In this document: piece after piece, positions 9,877-18,806 of the stretch | Layout of the letters: each line of letters opens with the position of its first letter | How positions within the stretch are numbered: the stretch's first letter is position 1 | NCBI RefSeq assembly: GCF_003987135.1 | Contig: NZ_PIPJ01000003.1 | Span: 164,614-228,613 of the forward strand | DNA: 64,000 nt | Direction: 5' to 3' | Origin: Aliidiomarina iranensis | Lineage (GTDB): Bacteria; Pseudomonadota; Gammaproteobacteria; Enterobacterales; Alteromonadaceae | The notes under the pieces: generated by a model | What the model was told of the DNA's origin: nothing | The model's input: only the letters and a program-made list of their open reading frames with translations | The model's database searches: none | Made by a program: the position numbers and the translations under genes

Positions 9877-12189
9877 ATGTCCATTATTTTAATTCTACTT
9901 GTTATTATCGCGGTGCTATTTGGTGTGCCGGATATCCGCCGGCGGGTAATTTCGCGCCCGGCATTCAAGTTTTTCAAACGCGTGCTACCGCCTATGTCGA
10001 ATACTGAGCGGGAGGCGATGGAAGCTGGGGATGTATGGTGGGATGGTGAATTATTTTCCGGGCAACCGGATTGGTTTTCGCTGCTGAAAACCAAAGCACC
10101 CACGTTCACGAGCGAAGAACAAGCTTTTATTGATGGGCCACTAGAGGAACTTCTAGCGGCGTTGGATGATTTTGATATCAACGTGCACCAACGCGATTTA
10201 CCGGAAGCAGTTTGGGCGATTATTAAAAAGCATCGTTTCTTTGCCATGATCATTGGTAAAGAGTATGGCGGGTTAGATTTCTCTCCCGCTGCAAACTCGC
10301 ACATTGTTTCCCGTATTGCCACGCGCTCCTTGGCTACCGCGGTAACTATCATGGTGCCTAATTCTCTAGGTCCAGGTGAGTTACTTACGCATTATGGCAC
10401 TATGGAGCAAAAGCAACGTTGGTTGCCGGGTCTGGCGAAGGGTGATGAAATCCCATGTTTCGCGCTAACAGGGCCAGAAGCAGGTTCCGATGCCGGAAGC
10501 ATTCCGGATACTGGGGTAATCTGTAAAGGTGAATATAACGGTGAGGAAGTGGTTGGTATTCGGCTGAATTGGAGTAAGCGGTATATCACCTTAGCGCCAG
10601 TAGCAACAGTGCTTGGGCTAGCTTTTAAATTGTATGATCCAGAAAACCTAATAGGTGAAAAAGAAGAGCTTGGTATAACCTGCGCGTTAATTCCCACGAA
10701 TCACGAGGGGGTAGAAATTGGTGATCGCCATTACCCGCTTACCCAAGCTTTCATGAACGGCACCACCTACGGAAAAGATGTGTTCATTCCGTTAGATTGG
10801 ATTATCGGTGGCCAAAAATATGCCGGTAAAGGCTGGCAAATGCTGATGGAATGCTTGTCAGCAGGGCGAGGTATTTCGTTGCCGGCTTTAGCAACAGCTA
10901 CTGGACACAACGCCCAACGCTACACTGGTGCGTACGCTTTCGTTCGCCAGCAGTTCGGGTTACCTATTGGTAAATTCGAGGGCGTACAGGAGGCTATGGG
11001 GCGAATCGGCGGGTTGAACTACAGTATAGAATCCATGCGTCGATTAACGGTTACAGCCTTGTGTGAGGGCTACAGCCCATCAGTGATTACGGCAATGACA
11101 AAGTACCACATGACAGAAATGGGCCGGCAAGTGATGAACGATGCGCTCGATGTGCATGCTGGTAAAGGTATTCAGATGGGGCCGTTAAATTACCTAGCCT
11201 CTGGCTATATGGGTACACCCATTTCGATTACCGTTGAAGGGGCCAATATTCTTACGCGTAATCTAATGATTTTTGGTCAAGGTGCAACTCGATGTCATCC
11301 TTATGTGTTGGCGGAAATGGAAGCGGCGGCAAATGAAGATGAAGAAGCCGGTTTACGCGCATTTGATCATTTACTCATCAAGCATATAGGTTTTGCCGCG
11401 GGGAACACCTTCAGCGCCTTGTGGCATGGTTTAACAGGTGCGCGATTTGCAAATGCACCGGTAAGCGGGGAAACCACAAAGTATTACCAGCAATTATCTC
11501 GTATGAGCCGTGGCCTCGCGCTATGTGCCGATGTTTCCATGCTCACTATGGGCGGCGATTTAAAACGCAAAGAGATGATTTCGGCACGGCTTGGGGATGT
11601 ATTGAGCCATTTATATATGGCATCGGCGGTGTTGAAGCGGTTTGAAGATGACGGCCGGCAGGTGGCTGATTTGCCTTTTGTTCATTACGCCATCGCAAAT
11701 CATTTACATGCCATTGGTGTTGCCTTTGCGGGCTTCTTTCAAAATTTCCCAAATCAGGCCGTTGGCCGAATACTCAAATTCTTCGTGTTCCCATTCGGTA
11801 TCCGTTATTTGAAACCAGCTGATGGCTATGCTCAAGCTATATCTGAAGCCATGATGCAGCCAGGTGTTGCCCGTGAACGCCATACATTCTTGAGCTACTG
11901 GAAAGATGATGGAAAAGATGTAACTGGCCATATGGAATTGGCATTCGTGCGGATGTTCGAATTGCAGGACGTTTATAAACGTATCAAGAAGGCTCAGAAA
12001 AAAGGTGAGATAAGCGAAAATCTTTTAGGCGATGAGTTAGCAGATGCCGCGCTGGAAGCCGAAATTTTAAGTACGGATGAAGCCAAGGCCTTCCGTGAGT
12101 GTGAAATATTACGCATGCGCGCGGTGGCGGTAGATAGCTTTGCCAAAGAAGATGTGAAGAAAGGTGAATTTAATGCGAAACCTACCTAG
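9877..12189 (+). CDS. fadE: Acyl-CoA dehydrogenase FadE
   Basis: Catalyses the first, FAD-dependent step of fatty-acid beta-oxidation (acyl-CoA to 2-enoyl-CoA). The 770-residue protein has an N-terminal hydrophobic segment (residues ~2-15) followed by the acyl-CoA dehydrogenase fold, with ALTGPEAGSDAGS and KGIQMGPLNYLASGYMG, and the long C-terminal extension typical of FadE (E. coli 814 residues). An aagga ribosome site lies before the ATG at 9877. It is downstream of the PsrA-like gene and ends at a strong terminator. Electrons would pass to ETF and then to ETF-QO, whose gene is at 43.1-44.8 kb. Confidence 0.93.
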   Translation: MSIILILLVIIAVLFGVPDIRRRVISRPAFKFFKRVLPPMSNTEREAMEAGDVWWDGELFSGQPDWFSLLKTKAPTFTSEEQAFIDGPLEELLAALDDFDINVHQRDLPEAVWAIIKKHRFFAMIIGKEYGGLDFSPAANSHIVSRIATRSLATAVTIMVPNSLGPGELLTHYGTMEQKQRWLPGLAKGDEIPCFALTGPEAGSDAGSIPDTGVICKGEYNGEEVVGIRLNWSKRYITLAPVATVLGLAFKLYDPENLIGEKEELGITCALIPTNHEGVEIGDRHYPLTQAFMNGTTYGKDVFIPLDWIIGGQKYAGKGWQMLMECLSAGRGISLPALATATGHNAQRYTGAYAFVRQQFGLPIGKFEGVQEAMGRIGGLNYSIESMRRLTVTALCEGYSPSVITAMTKYHMTEMGRQVMNDALDVHAGKGIQMGPLNYLASGYMGTPISITVEGANILTRNLMIFGQGATRCHPYVLAEMEAAANEDEEAGLRAFDHLLIKHIGFAAGNTFSALWHGLTGARFANAPVSGETTKYYQQLSRMSRGLALCADVSMLTMGGDLKRKEMISARLGDVLSHLYMASAVLKRFEDDGRQVADLPFVHYAIANHLHAIGVAFAGFFQNFPNQAVGRILKFFVFPFGIRYLKPADGYAQAISEAMMQPGVARERHTFLSYWKDDGKDVTGHMELAFVRMFELQDVYKRIKKAQKKGEISENLLGDELADAALEAEILSTDEAKAFRECEILRMRAVAVDSFAKEDVKKGEFNAKPT

Positions 12190-12204
12190 AAGATAGGCGG
12201 AATA

Positions 12205-12234
12205 TAAAAAACCGGCAGTCAATGCCGGTTTTTT
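12205..12234. terminator. Bidirectional terminator between fadE and the S41 protease
   Basis: A perfect stem (aaccggca / tgccggtt, loop gtcaa) flanked by an A-run and a T-run. It can serve fadE on plus and the convergent protease gene on minus. Confidence 0.9.
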
Positions 12235-12261
12235 ATTTGCTCTTACTGTAAGGGCGCACCC

Positions 12262-13638
12262 TTAAAATTCATTGCGCCATTTTTCAAGAAGTGGATTATT
12301 AGATTTTACCGGGGCGGATAACACCCGAGCGTCGGTTTCTTCCACTTGTAAACTGCTTACACTCGCCGCTGCACTGCATTGCCCGTTTGCAATGTGATAA
12401 GAGGCTTCTGCGAGCAACGGATCGGCGGGGTCTCCCCAATCACCTACAATCACATCTTCGGCAGCGCAAGTAACGGGTAAGCCATCAAAATAGTTACCAA
12501 AGCCTTCGGCATTAACGGTTTGGAAGGTAATTGCAAATACAACTTTATCGCAAATGTCGCGAGGTTGTTGGCCAACGGGTTTACCACAGGTGGGCGCACC
12601 AATAGTAACTACTTCAACGAAGGGGCTCAGTGAATTAATTACCAACTCTGAGGAAGAGCAACTGGCATTGGTGGTGAGAACATACACACGATCTAAATTT
12701 AAACGTTCGATTCCGGGCCCTAAATCGAAAAATGTCACTTGGTCTTCGTAATTATCGTTATATTGATAGGTAAGAAATACTTCATTTTCAACGTTATTCC
12801 ACGCCGCTTGTGAAGCTAGTTGATTTGCAACCCGCACGAGGCCGCCACCGTTGTAGCGTAAATCAATGATCAATTCATCCACACCAATAAGGGCATCATA
12901 AGCGTTGTTTAAATCAACTTCGGCACGGTTGATAAAGGTGTCGAATACAAAATATCCCACTTCTTTATCGTCAATTTGCAACCGTTCAGTAGCCATTACC
13001 GTGTTGGTTTCTACCGTGCTTTTTTCTAAACGCTCAGTAAATAGTTGGCCGTCAGGTTTACGATAAGTAATCTCGCGCTCAACACCGTCGCTGTTATCAC
13101 CGAACAGATCAACGGTAGATGCTTCACCGTTTTCTATACGTTGATACCAAGTTTCCATCGGAATACCTTCAATTTCGGTAATCACATCGCCGCGGCGAAT
13201 ACCCGCTTGAGCTGCCGCTGAATTATCATAAACATAACGAACTTCGATTACGCCTAAATCGGTTCGGTCACGAATACCAAAACCAAACCCAAAAAACTCG
13301 GCATCAATGTAGCGTGCCTGGTACTCTTCCTCGGTAATGATGAAAGAAAACCTATCGCGAGGTACAACTAAATCATCGAGCAGCTCAAACACTGAACCGT
13401 AACTATCCGGGTTCACATTGGTGTTGATCTCATCGTTCCAAAGGTAGCGATCATCCATAAAATCGAGTAGTTGCTGGTTCTGCCCAGCAATCGAACATTG
13501 GTTATTGTTGATCAGTGGTGGCTCGCCTTCGAATACATCTTCACTACCACAGGCCGCTAGAACTAGTGGCAGGGTAGCTGCCACTAGCAGTTTTCGTTGC
13601 GATGAAAAGCGTTTTGAATTTACTTTGCTGGCACACAT
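12262..13638 (-). CDS. S41-family (carboxy-terminal processing-like) peptidase, lipoprotein
   Basis: A 458-residue secreted lipoprotein. The signal peptide ends in the lipobox LVLAAC, predicting lipidation at Cys29-Cys30. A PDZ-like module follows (GFGIRDRTDLGVIEVR, then AAAQAGIRRGDVITEIEG). The S41 catalytic region contains ELIIDLRYNGGG, the serine in NASCSSSELV (about residue 326) and the lysine in CGKPVGQ (about residue 350), consistent with the Ser-Lys dyad of CtpA-type proteases. It is probably anchored in the periplasm. It stands alone, convergent with fadE. Substrate unknown; family assignment is good. Confidence 0.85.
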   Translation of the reverse strand: MCASKVNSKRFSSQRKLLVAATLPLVLAACGSEDVFEGEPPLINNNQCSIAGQNQQLLDFMDDRYLWNDEINTNVNPDSYGSVFELLDDLVVPRDRFSFIITEEEYQARYIDAEFFGFGFGIRDRTDLGVIEVRYVYDNSAAAQAGIRRGDVITEIEGIPMETWYQRIENGEASTVDLFGDNSDGVEREITYRKPDGQLFTERLEKSTVETNTVMATERLQIDDKEVGYFVFDTFINRAEVDLNNAYDALIGVDELIIDLRYNGGGLVRVANQLASQAAWNNVENEVFLTYQYNDNYEDQVTFFDLGPGIERLNLDRVYVLTTNASCSSSELVINSLSPFVEVVTIGAPTCGKPVGQQPRDICDKVVFAITFQTVNAEGFGNYFDGLPVTCAAEDVIVGDWGDPADPLLAEASYHIANGQCSAAASVSSLQVEETDARVLSAPVKSNNPLLEKWRNEF

Positions 13639-13960
13639 AATTTCTCTCTACTTCTAAGAGCCCTGTTTTGCCATAAAAGCAAAAGAAAAGGCTCATGCTA
13701 ATTCACCAACCCCCTTTCAGAAACAATCATATAATGTGCTTTATTCACTGAAGATCGGTTGTAACCTTGCCGTTGTTTCTAGCATAGTTATATTTTTGTT
13801 AATTTGGAATGCTTTCGTGCACGCATTTACTGAGTTTTACTCTTCTAATGAGTTTCGGCCGATTTACTTGCAATTTACGCCGCAGCAGAGCAGAAATTCG
13901 ATATGCAATGGGTTATTGTAATAAGGCAGTAGTTAACTTTACACAAGGAATAAACGTTTT
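13639..13960. other. Intergenic region upstream of nagZ and the S41 protease
   Basis: This 322-base region separates the divergent protease and nagZ genes. A TATAAT-like box occurs at 13730-13735 but I see no good -35 for it. A short open frame at 13736-13921 has no ribosome site and no recognisable similarity. Otherwise nothing is seen. Confidence 0.4.
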
Positions 13961-14965
13961 ATGTCAGGATTGATTCTCGATTTCGCAGGTACTCGTTTAA
14001 CGGAGCAAGATCGTGAGCTTTTGTTGCATCCATCGGTTGCGGGCGTAATCCTTTTTACGCGCAATTACGAGAGCCCTGAGCAGTTAACTGAGCTTACTGC
14101 CGATATTAGAAATACGGCGAAGCGAGATATTCTGATCACGGTGGATCATGAAGGTGGTCGTGTACAGCGTTTTCGGAGTGGCTTTTCAGCGATTCCAGCT
14201 ATGGGACATTTTCAGCATATTGCGAAAAATGAAGCGCAACAAGCGGCACTTGCGCGGGAAATGGGTTGGTTGATGGCCAGTGAGTTATTAGCCTGCGGCG
14301 TAGACCACAGTTTTGCACCTGTGCTTGATGTGCATGGTCCGAGCCAGGTGATTGGCGATCGAGCTTTCGCTGAAAAGCCCGAAGATATTGTTTGGTTGGC
14401 GAATGCATTTATTCGTGGAATGCATGAAGCAGGTATGCGCGCTACCGGTAAACATTTTCCCGGGCACGGAACTGTTGTGGCTGATTCACATGTAGATATT
14501 CCCGTTGATGATCGCGATCTTGCCGCGATTCTCGAGCATGATGGTGCAGTGTTCGCGCAATTAGCGCAAAATATTCAAGCGGTTATGCCAGCACATGTTA
14601 TTTATCCAAAAGTTGCACCTGAACCCGCTGGCTTTTCCTCGTTTTGGTTGCAAGAGATATTGCGGGAACGTTTTGAATTTGCCGGTGTGATCATCAGCGA
14701 TGATTTGTTGATGGCAGGTGCTACCGTGGCGGGTAGTGTGCAAGAGCGAGCAGAAAAGGCGTTAGCAGCCGGTTGTGATTTGTTGCTCGTATGCAACGAC
14801 CAAGCCGCCGCGCGCAAGGTTCTTGCAGATGTGAGTTTTCCTGAGCCAAGCCGTGATGCTATTGGCATCTTAAAAGGGAAAACTAGCTTCACAACGCTGG
14901 ATGCTCTAAAAGGCAGCCAGCGCTGGAAGAACGCTCAGAAACTTTTGGAAATGTTTATCGCTTAA
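13961..14965 (+). CDS. nagZ: Beta-N-acetylhexosaminidase, muropeptide recycling
   Basis: A cytoplasmic glycoside hydrolase family 3 enzyme that removes N-acetylglucosamine from GlcNAc-anhydroMurNAc peptides during cell-wall recycling. The 334-residue protein carries VDHEGGRVQRFR, the histidine-bearing loop KHFPGHGTVVADSHV (about residues 165-180, providing the His-Asp dyad) and the nucleophile region IISDDLLMAGA. There is no signal peptide, as expected. Length matches NagZ (about 340). It converges with queC, with only 12 bases between the stops. Confidence 0.96.
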   Translation: MSGLILDFAGTRLTEQDRELLLHPSVAGVILFTRNYESPEQLTELTADIRNTAKRDILITVDHEGGRVQRFRSGFSAIPAMGHFQHIAKNEAQQAALAREMGWLMASELLACGVDHSFAPVLDVHGPSQVIGDRAFAEKPEDIVWLANAFIRGMHEAGMRATGKHFPGHGTVVADSHVDIPVDDRDLAAILEHDGAVFAQLAQNIQAVMPAHVIYPKVAPEPAGFSSFWLQEILRERFEFAGVIISDDLLMAGATVAGSVQERAEKALAAGCDLLLVCNDQAAARKVLADVSFPEPSRDAIGILKGKTSFTTLDALKGSQRWKNAQKLLEMFIA

Positions 14966-14977
14966 AGCATCTGTAAC

Positions 14978-15676
14978 TTATTCTTCGTAGGTTAATGGAT
15001 CGGTGATACCGTGGGCGGCAAATGCTGCTAGGCGTTCACGGCATGCGCTGCATTTGCCGCACGCGTGTTCTCTGCCGTTGTAGCAGGTCCATGTGTCGGC
15101 ATAATCTAAGTTCATGCGAATGCCATCAGCTAAGATATCGCCCTTTGTGTTGTGTAAATAGGGCGAGTGCACTGGGATCGCCTTATAATTAGCGAGTTGG
15201 CTTACAGTATTCATGGCCTCAACGAATTCTGGGCGGCAATCGGGATAGATATCGTGGTCACCTGCATGTGCACCGTAATAAACCTCATCAGCATCAATTG
15301 AAACCGCGTAACCAATCGCTAACGAGAGTAAAATCATATTTCGGTTAGGAACCACGGTTGATTGCATATTGCTCTCGGCGTAATCGGCGTTTGGTACGGC
15401 AATATCGGAAGTTAGGGAGGAGCCAGCCAGTAAGCTGTTGATTGCACGGATATCAACAATTTTGTGTTCAATTTTCAGCTTTTCGCATACTTTAGCCGCA
15501 TAATCTAGCTCTTTACTGTGGCGTTGCCCGTAATTAAATGAAAGTGCGGCAACTTGGCAGCCGTCGGCGATTGCGCGATTTAATACGGTAAAAGAATCCA
15601 TACCGCCGGAATAGATTACAACGGCTCGTTTGCACTTGGCCGCTGGCTGATTCGATGATGCTGGTGTGGGCTGCAT
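14978..15676 (-). CDS. queC: 7-cyano-7-deazaguanine (preQ0) synthase
   Basis: Converts 7-carboxy-7-deazaguanine to preQ0 in queuosine biosynthesis, using ATP and ammonia. The 232-residue protein has the PP-loop SGGMDSF (S23-F29) and the zinc-binding cysteines of [15 protein letters not shown] near the C-terminus. It is divergent from queE, which makes its substrate. QueD and QueF genes are not in the window. Confidence 0.97.
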   Translation of the reverse strand: MQPTPASSNQPAAKCKRAVVIYSGGMDSFTVLNRAIADGCQVAALSFNYGQRHSKELDYAAKVCEKLKIEHKIVDIRAINSLLAGSSLTSDIAVPNADYAESNMQSTVVPNRNMILLSLAIGYAVSIDADEVYYGAHAGDHDIYPDCRPEFVEAMNTVSQLANYKAIPVHSPYLHNTKGDILADGIRMNLDYADTWTCYNGREHACGKCSACRERLAAFAAHGITDPLTYEE

Positions 15677-15727
15677 TTAGGCGAAAACTCCAATTTCTAT
15701 TTGTTAATGCGTTCACGATAGTGGATT

Positions 15728-15736
15728 TGCTATAAT
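15728..15736 (+). promoter_or_regulatory. Extended -10 promoter for queE
   Basis: The sequence tgctataat is an extended -10 (TG-N-TATAAT) lying 66 bases upstream of the queE ATG. No good -35 accompanies it, which is common for extended -10 promoters. Confidence 0.6.
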
Positions 15737-15802
15737 GCCACTTACTTTGCGATCTTACCTCAATCCGCATTAATACAGAAGCTACTCAAGAAGGCAACGG
15801 CC

Positions 15803-16474
15803 ATGCAATATCCGGTTAATGAACTGTTCGAAACTATTCAAGGCGAAGGTTTATATACCGGTGTGCCGGCAATATTTTTGCGCTTACAAGGCTGCCCTGT
15901 GGGTTGCCCTTGGTGTGATACGCAACACACCTGGAGTAAAATGGCAGAAAATGCTGTTGATTTCGGCCAAATCATTACCAAAACTGGCCCGGATGAGCGT
16001 TACAGCGAACTCAGCGCGGAAGCGATTTTACAACGCATTCAGAGCTTGGGTTTTACCGCCAAACACATCGTGATTACCGGCGGAGAACCTTGTATGTACG
16101 ATCTGCGCCCCCTCGCCGAAGTACTCGAACCCCTTGGTTATCAATTACAAATCGAAACAAGTGGAACCTTTCCTATTTTGGCAAGCTCCAGTACTTGGGT
16201 TACGGTATCGCCAAAAGTTGATATGCCGGGTGGCTACCCGGTTTTAGCCGATGCTATGCAGCGTGCAGATGAAATTAAATATCCGATTGCGATGGAAAAA
16301 CACATTAGTGCATTCGATGCCTTGCTGGCAGAAAAGCCTGCCCGTGCTGGCGCGGTTATTTGTTTGCAGCCTATAAGCCAGCGGCCAAGAGCAACGGAAC
16401 TGGCGATTAAAGTGTGCCGAGAGCGCAACTGGCGGTTGTCGGTACAACTACATAAATATTTGGCAATAGAGTAA
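15803..16474 (+). CDS. queE: 7-carboxy-7-deazaguanine synthase (radical SAM)
   Basis: A radical-SAM enzyme that makes 7-carboxy-7-deazaguanine from 6-carboxytetrahydropterin. The 223-residue protein has the cluster-binding CxxxCxxC at C31, C35 and C38 (GCPVGCPWCDTQ) and the GGE motif in VITGGEPCMYD. Length agrees with the gammaproteobacterial QueE. Its neighbour queC is transcribed divergently, so the two consecutive steps are linked. Confidence 0.96.
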   Translation: MQYPVNELFETIQGEGLYTGVPAIFLRLQGCPVGCPWCDTQHTWSKMAENAVDFGQIITKTGPDERYSELSAEAILQRIQSLGFTAKHIVITGGEPCMYDLRPLAEVLEPLGYQLQIETSGTFPILASSSTWVTVSPKVDMPGGYPVLADAMQRADEIKYPIAMEKHISAFDALLAEKPARAGAVICLQPISQRPRATELAIKVCRERNWRLSVQLHKYLAIE

Positions 16475-16512
16475 AAGCCGCTCACGAACTTTTCTCATGT
16501 TGTGCTTAGAGC

Positions 16513-16562
16513 TATGCTTTCACTATTACGGCAAGGGTTACCGTAATAGCTAGGGAAGCATA
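16513..16562 (+). promoter_or_regulatory. Nested inverted repeat in the leader of the pilin gene
   Basis: Perfect 9-base arms ctattacgg (16523-16531) and ccgtaatag (16541-16549) with a 9-base loop are nested inside a second pair, tatgctt (16513-16519) and aagcata (16556-16562). The structure ends 8 bases before the ggagg ribosome site. It is probably a leader RNA hairpin or operator; its function is inferred only from position. Confidence 0.6.
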
Positions 16563-16580
16563 CTGCTCAAGGAGGGCAAC

Positions 16581-16907
16581 ATGTTAAGAAAACACTTCAG
16601 TAAATCATTATCAAAGCAAAATCACTTGCGGCAGAGCACGGGTGCTCCTGCACGTATCCAAGCTGGGCAGGGCATGACAGAGTACATTGTTGTTCTAGCC
16701 CTAGTTGTTGTTGCGGCTATTGGTGTGTACTCATTCTTTGGAAAAACTGTTCGTAATCAAATGGCTGGTGTTGCCCAAGAAATCTCAGGAAAATCGAGTA
16801 CCACACAAGTACGCAATGCCGCCGCAGCAGCCAACAGTGCGGCCACTCAAGCGAATAAAGATTACAGTTTGAGTAACTACGATGAAGCCACAAACTCGGG
16901 GAATTAA
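16581..16907 (+). CDS. Flp/Tad-type class III pilin-like protein
   Basis: A 108-residue likely major pilin of the Tad-type pilus below. After a ~30-residue basic leader comes GQGMTEYIVVLALVVVAAIG: a glycine, a Glu at position +5 after Gly-Gln and a continuous hydrophobic helix, the pattern of Flp/TadE-like prepilins cut by a prepilin peptidase. The C-terminal ~50 residues are rich in Ala, Asn and Ser. The ribosome site ggagg at 16571 is strong, as expected for an abundant protein. It overlaps the next gene by 26 bases. Classical Flp pilins are shorter, so it could be a pseudopilin, but its place first in the operon favours the major subunit. Confidence 0.8.
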   Translation: MLRKHFSKSLSKQNHLRQSTGAPARIQAGQGMTEYIVVLALVVVAAIGVYSFFGKTVRNQMAGVAQEISGKSSTTQVRNAAAAANSAATQANKDYSLSNYDEATNSGN

Positions 16908-18123
16908 GGCGCCAGCGCGGGGAATTTATTTGCTGCTAGCCGCTTTGCTGATGGCTGGGTTGGCGTTTGCACTCCTTCAGGTTGTTGAATTGAGCCAACA
17001 GGTTCAAAAACAAACTGAAATCGAGCAAGTAGCGCAATATGCCGCTGAAGCCTTAGGAATCATTGCGGCCCGCGATTTAAACATTAAAGCAATTAGTAAC
17101 CGCGCTATGGTAGCCAACGAAATGGCGATTGGCCAAATTATTGGCTTCCATACCTGGTATGAAATGACCAGGGAAACCAGTACGAACATGGCTTTGATAT
17201 CGGCGTGGATACCCTATGTGAATAGTGTCACCTTTCAAATTGCTCGATTGTTAAATCAACTTCAACAACCAATGCGAACCGGTATCCAGGCGGCACTTGC
17301 TTTGCAAAGAGCAGTAATTAGTGGGCTCTCTGGTTTTCAGTGGGCGTTTCATCAGGCTGCTTGGTTGAGCAGCATTGCCACCGCGACCGATATTGTAGAG
17401 GGCACTGAAAAAGATTTAGAAATCCGCTTGCTCAATCACCAAACCTTGGTAGACGCTGAATATTTATGGCTACGAATGCAAAAACATAGCCGTGATCTTG
17501 AACATCAAGAGGATTACGCGCAGATGGTGAGTGATTCTCGTGATTCATTCAGTGAACGAAGAACTTATAGTTGGGTGAATGTTTTAGGTTCGAAAGTTTA
17601 CCGCGCGGGCGGCTCAGAAATTAAGGTAAATAATCAGGGGCAGTTAGTTTGGCAATCACTTGATACGCATCAATTGCACCTAGATCTATGGGTTACCAAT
17701 GCTTATATACCAATCGGTGGCGGCGCTAGTTATTTAACCGAAGCACTACCACGCAGGCGAAGCACTGAAGGTTTTGGCGATAGTTATCAACTAAATTGGA
17801 CAACATCAAGAGCAACGGCACGGCGTGGGCATCGCTTTCTTCTACAACCGCAAGCACCGGCCTACTATCGGCTGCAGGATGCAGAGGGTATTACCAAGAA
17901 ACCGCCACAAATCACGCTCGTTGTTCAAGAGCGTGGGGGCAGCGATGATGAACCTCGTCTTTGGGGTATGGGCCGCAGTGAAATTTATTTTCAAAGGCCA
18001 AATCGATTCTGGCCCCGAGCCGATGATTCTATCGAGCGGGCCAACTTGCATAATGCTCTGTGGCAAGTTCGGCCGAAAAACATTAGCGAAGTAGACCGGA
18101 AATTAATTGGAGCACAGTTATGA
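16882..18123 (+). CDS. TadG-like pilus assembly protein
   Basis: A 413-residue protein with one N-terminal membrane helix (GIYLLLAALLMAGLAFALLQ, about residues 14-33) followed by a periplasmic region. The helix is preceded by an Arg-Gly that could be a prepilin-type cleavage site. N-terminal architecture and place between pilin and TadE-like gene match TadG/TadE-like pseudopilins, which are thought to seed or anchor the Tad pilus. No von Willebrand MIDAS motif (DxSxS), found in many TadG proteins, is visible. Start overlaps the pilin gene by 26 bases; the stop overlaps the next start (ATGA). Confidence 0.65.
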   Translation: MKPQTRGIKAPARGIYLLLAALLMAGLAFALLQVVELSQQVQKQTEIEQVAQYAAEALGIIAARDLNIKAISNRAMVANEMAIGQIIGFHTWYEMTRETSTNMALISAWIPYVNSVTFQIARLLNQLQQPMRTGIQAALALQRAVISGLSGFQWAFHQAAWLSSIATATDIVEGTEKDLEIRLLNHQTLVDAEYLWLRMQKHSRDLEHQEDYAQMVSDSRDSFSERRTYSWVNVLGSKVYRAGGSEIKVNNQGQLVWQSLDTHQLHLDLWVTNAYIPIGGGASYLTEALPRRRSTEGFGDSYQLNWTTSRATARRGHRFLLQPQAPAYYRLQDAEGITKKPPQITLVVQERGGSDDEPRLWGMGRSEIYFQRPNRFWPRADDSIERANLHNALWQVRPKNISEVDRKLIGAQL

Positions 18124-18806
18124 ATAAAGCTTATGGAAGAGCTTTACAGGGATTATCGAAACGATCATTTGGTCAAGCTATGGTTGAGTTCACCCTGCTA
18201 ATCAGTGTTTTAGGCATGATTTTATTATGGGCACTACCGGAACTGAAAGGCAGGCTAGATAAGCGCTATGAGGCGCAACAATTACTTTCATTGCATCTTC
18301 AGCAAGTGCCGCTGAGAGAGCACGCAGGATTAGAACATTGGCAAATCGATGATTACCAGCGTGAGTTCAACTTAGAAATTGGTAAGGAATACCAATTAAC
18401 TACGGCGGTAAGCGATGATTATGCCTTTGCTAAAGGCATCCGGCCGCTTTGGAAACTGTTGGATTGGCAGGAAGATTTCTCACTGCCTTTGAATACCCTG
18501 CACAGCGCGATTTTACAGCCAAAAGGTGATGATTCAGGGCATCCGCCATGGTTGAGCTATTTGCGTTTAAGCGATGGCTGGGCACCAAGGCACTTGCAGG
18601 ATCTCATTGGTCGGCCGCAGGCCCTAACCACTTCTCAGTATGTAAAAAACTTGGGGTTTGAACATGTGCAATTATTAGTATCTATTTTGCCATTTGCACG
18701 GGAGTTTTCGCCAAAGCAATTACGTTTGGGATTTGTTGATGCGGATGTTGTTCCGAGTAACGCACTATGTGAGCCACGAAATCATTCGAATCAAGGTACT
18801 TGCTGA
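18120..18806 (+). CDS. TadE-like pseudopilin
   Basis: A 228-residue protein whose N-terminus, FGQAMVEFTLLISVLGMILL, has the Glu five residues after a Gly and the hydrophobic helix of TadE-like pseudopilins. The remaining ~190 residues are hydrophilic, with two cysteines near the C-terminus (CEPRN and the terminal GTC). Its ATG overlaps the TadG-like stop and its TGA overlaps the next ATG, so translation is probably coupled. The role in pilus assembly is inferred from architecture and operon. Confidence 0.7.
   Translation: MNKAYGRALQGLSKRSFGQAMVEFTLLISVLGMILLWALPELKGRLDKRYEAQQLLSLHLQQVPLREHAGLEHWQIDDYQREFNLEIGKEYQLTTAVSDDYAFAKGIRPLWKLLDWQEDFSLPLNTLHSAILQPKGDDSGHPPWLSYLRLSDGWAPRHLQDLIGRPQALTTSQYVKNLGFEHVQLLVSILPFAREFSPKQLRLGFVDADVVPSNALCEPRNHSNQGTC

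Noticed and set aside
13736..13921. 61-codon frame before nagZ
   Set aside because: No ribosome site and no match; it overlaps the expected promoter region.
15677..15802. preQ1 riboswitch in the queC/queE gap
   Set aside because: No compact H-type pseudoknot or conserved preQ1 aptamer sequence was recognised; only an extended -10 promoter is visible.
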